From Methylophilaceae bacterium (GTDB lineage Bacteria > Pseudomonadota > Gammaproteobacteria > Burkholderiales > Methylophilaceae): a DNA stretch of 6,590 nt. The notes beneath the pieces were generated by a model. It was given only the letters and a program-made list of their open reading frames with translations, had not been told where the DNA came from and ran no database searches. Both the position numbers and the translations under genes were made by a program. The stretch spans positions 1 through 6,590 of the forward strand of contig JANYIK010000001.1 of NCBI GenBank assembly GCA_025362115.1. The letters are read 5' to 3'. Shown here piece by piece: positions 6,065-6,590 of this stretch; positions within the stretch are counted from its first letter, which is position 1; every line of letters starts with the position of its first letter.

Positions 6065-6150
6065 CCGTTCGCGCTGAGTATTTTTCGTCCATCCTTCGAT
6101 AAACCGCGCTTTGCGCGGCACTCAGGACGAACGAAAAATGTATCGAAGCG
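6065..6150. repeat. Palindromic repeat upstream of cysE, second copy of the family
   Basis: Shares the blocks CCGTTCG, GCTGAGT, CCTTCGATA, GCACTCAG, GAACG and TGTATCGAAGC with the element in the iscR leader, but is shorter. Internal pairing includes ATTTTTCGT (6080-6088) with ACGAAAAAT (6131-6139), CTTCGATA (6094-6101) with TATCGAAG (6141-6148), and a strong central hairpin CCGCGC/GCGCGG (6104-6118). It ends 28 bp upstream of the cysE start, so it lies in the cysE leader or promoter region. No T-tract follows the hairpin in either direction, so I do not call a terminator. Confidence 0.8.
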
Positions 6151-6277
6151 TTGAGAGCCTAACCAGAAACTTCCTAGCAAGTTCCAAAGTCAGAAGGTTA
6201 TCACGATGGAGGCTAAAGCGAAATTTGCAATTGCTTAGCTGACAGACCTGGATTATTCTGCGATTAAAGAGGGAGTA

Positions 6278-6282
6278 AGGAG
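6278..6282 (+). promoter_or_regulatory. Ribosome binding site of msrB
   Basis: AGGAG (within GTAAGGAGATT) ends 6 nt before the ATG at 6289. It is a strong consensus site and fixes the msrB start, giving the family-like N-terminus MKKVVKTEAEWQKML. Confidence 0.8.
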
Positions 6283-6288
6283 ATTGTT

Positions 6289-6590
6289 ATGAAAAAAGTC
6301 GTCAAAACTGAGGCGGAATGGCAAAAAATGCTCACGCCTATCCAATACCAGGTGACGCGCCATGCTGCCACCGAGCGACCCGGCACCGGCGAATACACTG
6401 ACCATCACGAGCATGGCATCTACACCTGCGTGTGCTGCGGCACACCGTTATTCGAGTCTGATACCAAATTCGATTCCGGTTGTGGCTGGCCTAGCTACTT
6501 CAAGGCGCTCAACCCGGACAATGTGCTGGAGAAACGGGACGTGAGCCACGGCATGAGTCGCACCGAAGTCATCTGCAACGTCTGCGATGC
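6289..6590 (+). CDS. msrB: Peptide-methionine (R)-S-oxide reductase MsrB, 3' end missing
   Basis: Reduces the R epimer of methionine sulfoxide in oxidised proteins using thioredoxin. The window holds 100 full codons from ATG at 6289; the family is about 130-140 residues, so the C-terminus with the catalytic Cys (RYCxN region) lies beyond the edge. Visible features are the N-terminal EAEWQKMLTPIQYQVTR, the structural zinc cysteines Cys47 and Cys50 (CVCC) and Cys96 and Cys99 (CNVC), and SGCGWPSY (63-70) with Cys65 at the position of the usual resolving cysteine. No signal peptide, so cytosolic. It is transcribed divergently from cysE and shares its 252-bp upstream region. Grouping with isc genes may reflect oxidative-stress roles, but the link is only by position. 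Completeness of the gene cannot be judged here. Confidence 0.95.
   Translation, partial: MKKVVKTEAEWQKMLTPIQYQVTRHAATERPGTGEYTDHHEHGIYTCVCCGTPLFESDTKFDSGCGWPSYFKALNPDNVLEKRDVSHGMSRTEVICNVCD

Noticed and set aside
5428..6102. Plus-strand 224-codon ORF opposite cysE
   Set aside because: Antisense shadow; the CysE frame has full hexapeptide repeats and active-site motifs, while this frame resembles no family and runs through the repeat.
6104..6118. Strong GC hairpin as a possible rho-independent terminator
   Set aside because: No T-tract follows on either strand, and it is explained as the core of the repeat.
6231..6267. Possible msrB promoters (TTGCTT-17-TATTCT or CTGACA-17-GATTAA)
   Set aside because: Each has several mismatches to the sigma70 consensus, and two weak alternatives overlap, so neither can be supported.

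Overview
The window is a compact bacterial chromosomal segment. Almost all of it is one minus-strand block for iron-sulfur (Fe-S) cluster assembly, read from right to left: cysE (serine O-acetyltransferase), iscR, a NifS-type cysteine desulfurase, iscS, iscU, iscA, hscB, and the first 286 codons of hscA, which runs off the left edge. Only msrB (methionine-R-sulfoxide reductase), at the right edge and cut by it, lies on the plus strand, divergent from cysE. The gene order, the E. coli-like protein lengths and key residues, and the cysE-iscR linkage point to a proteobacterium. cysE next to isc and a second desulfurase in front of iscS suggest a betaproteobacterium of the Nitrosomonadales/Gallionellaceae kind; this taxon is inferred from layout, not proven.

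From the right: msrB starts at 6289 behind a good ribosome binding site. The 252 bp between msrB and cysE hold a palindromic repeat (6065-6150) and about 138 bp with no firm feature. cysE occupies 6036-5284. At its stop codon sits a convincing IscR-type operator (5271-5295) overlapping a sigma70-like promoter (-35 at 5286-5291, -10 at 5263-5268). This should be the autoregulated isc promoter. It is followed by an unusually long leader of about 190 nt, mostly filled by a second, larger copy of the same repeat family (5088-5222). iscR then begins with GTG at 5066.

The genes iscR, nifS-like, iscS, iscU and iscA are separated by only 5 to 12 nt. iscA-hscB has a 34-nt gap. hscB-hscA has an 88-nt gap containing a different repeat, a perfect 27-bp inverted repeat whose arms are themselves hairpins (871-939). 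Ferredoxin (fdx) would be expected beyond hscA, outside the window.

Functionally, CysE makes O-acetylserine for cysteine synthesis, the desulfurases take sulfur from cysteine, IscU is the scaffold, IscA is an A-type carrier or iron donor, HscB/HscA release the cluster from IscU, and IscR senses cluster status and represses the operon. The points that stand out are the two tandem cysteine desulfurases, the IscR box placed on the cysE stop codon, and hairpin repeats inserted at three control points (upstream of cysE, the iscR leader, the hscB-hscA junction). I see no phage, transposase, CRISPR or RNA gene, and no evidence of an entirely new system.
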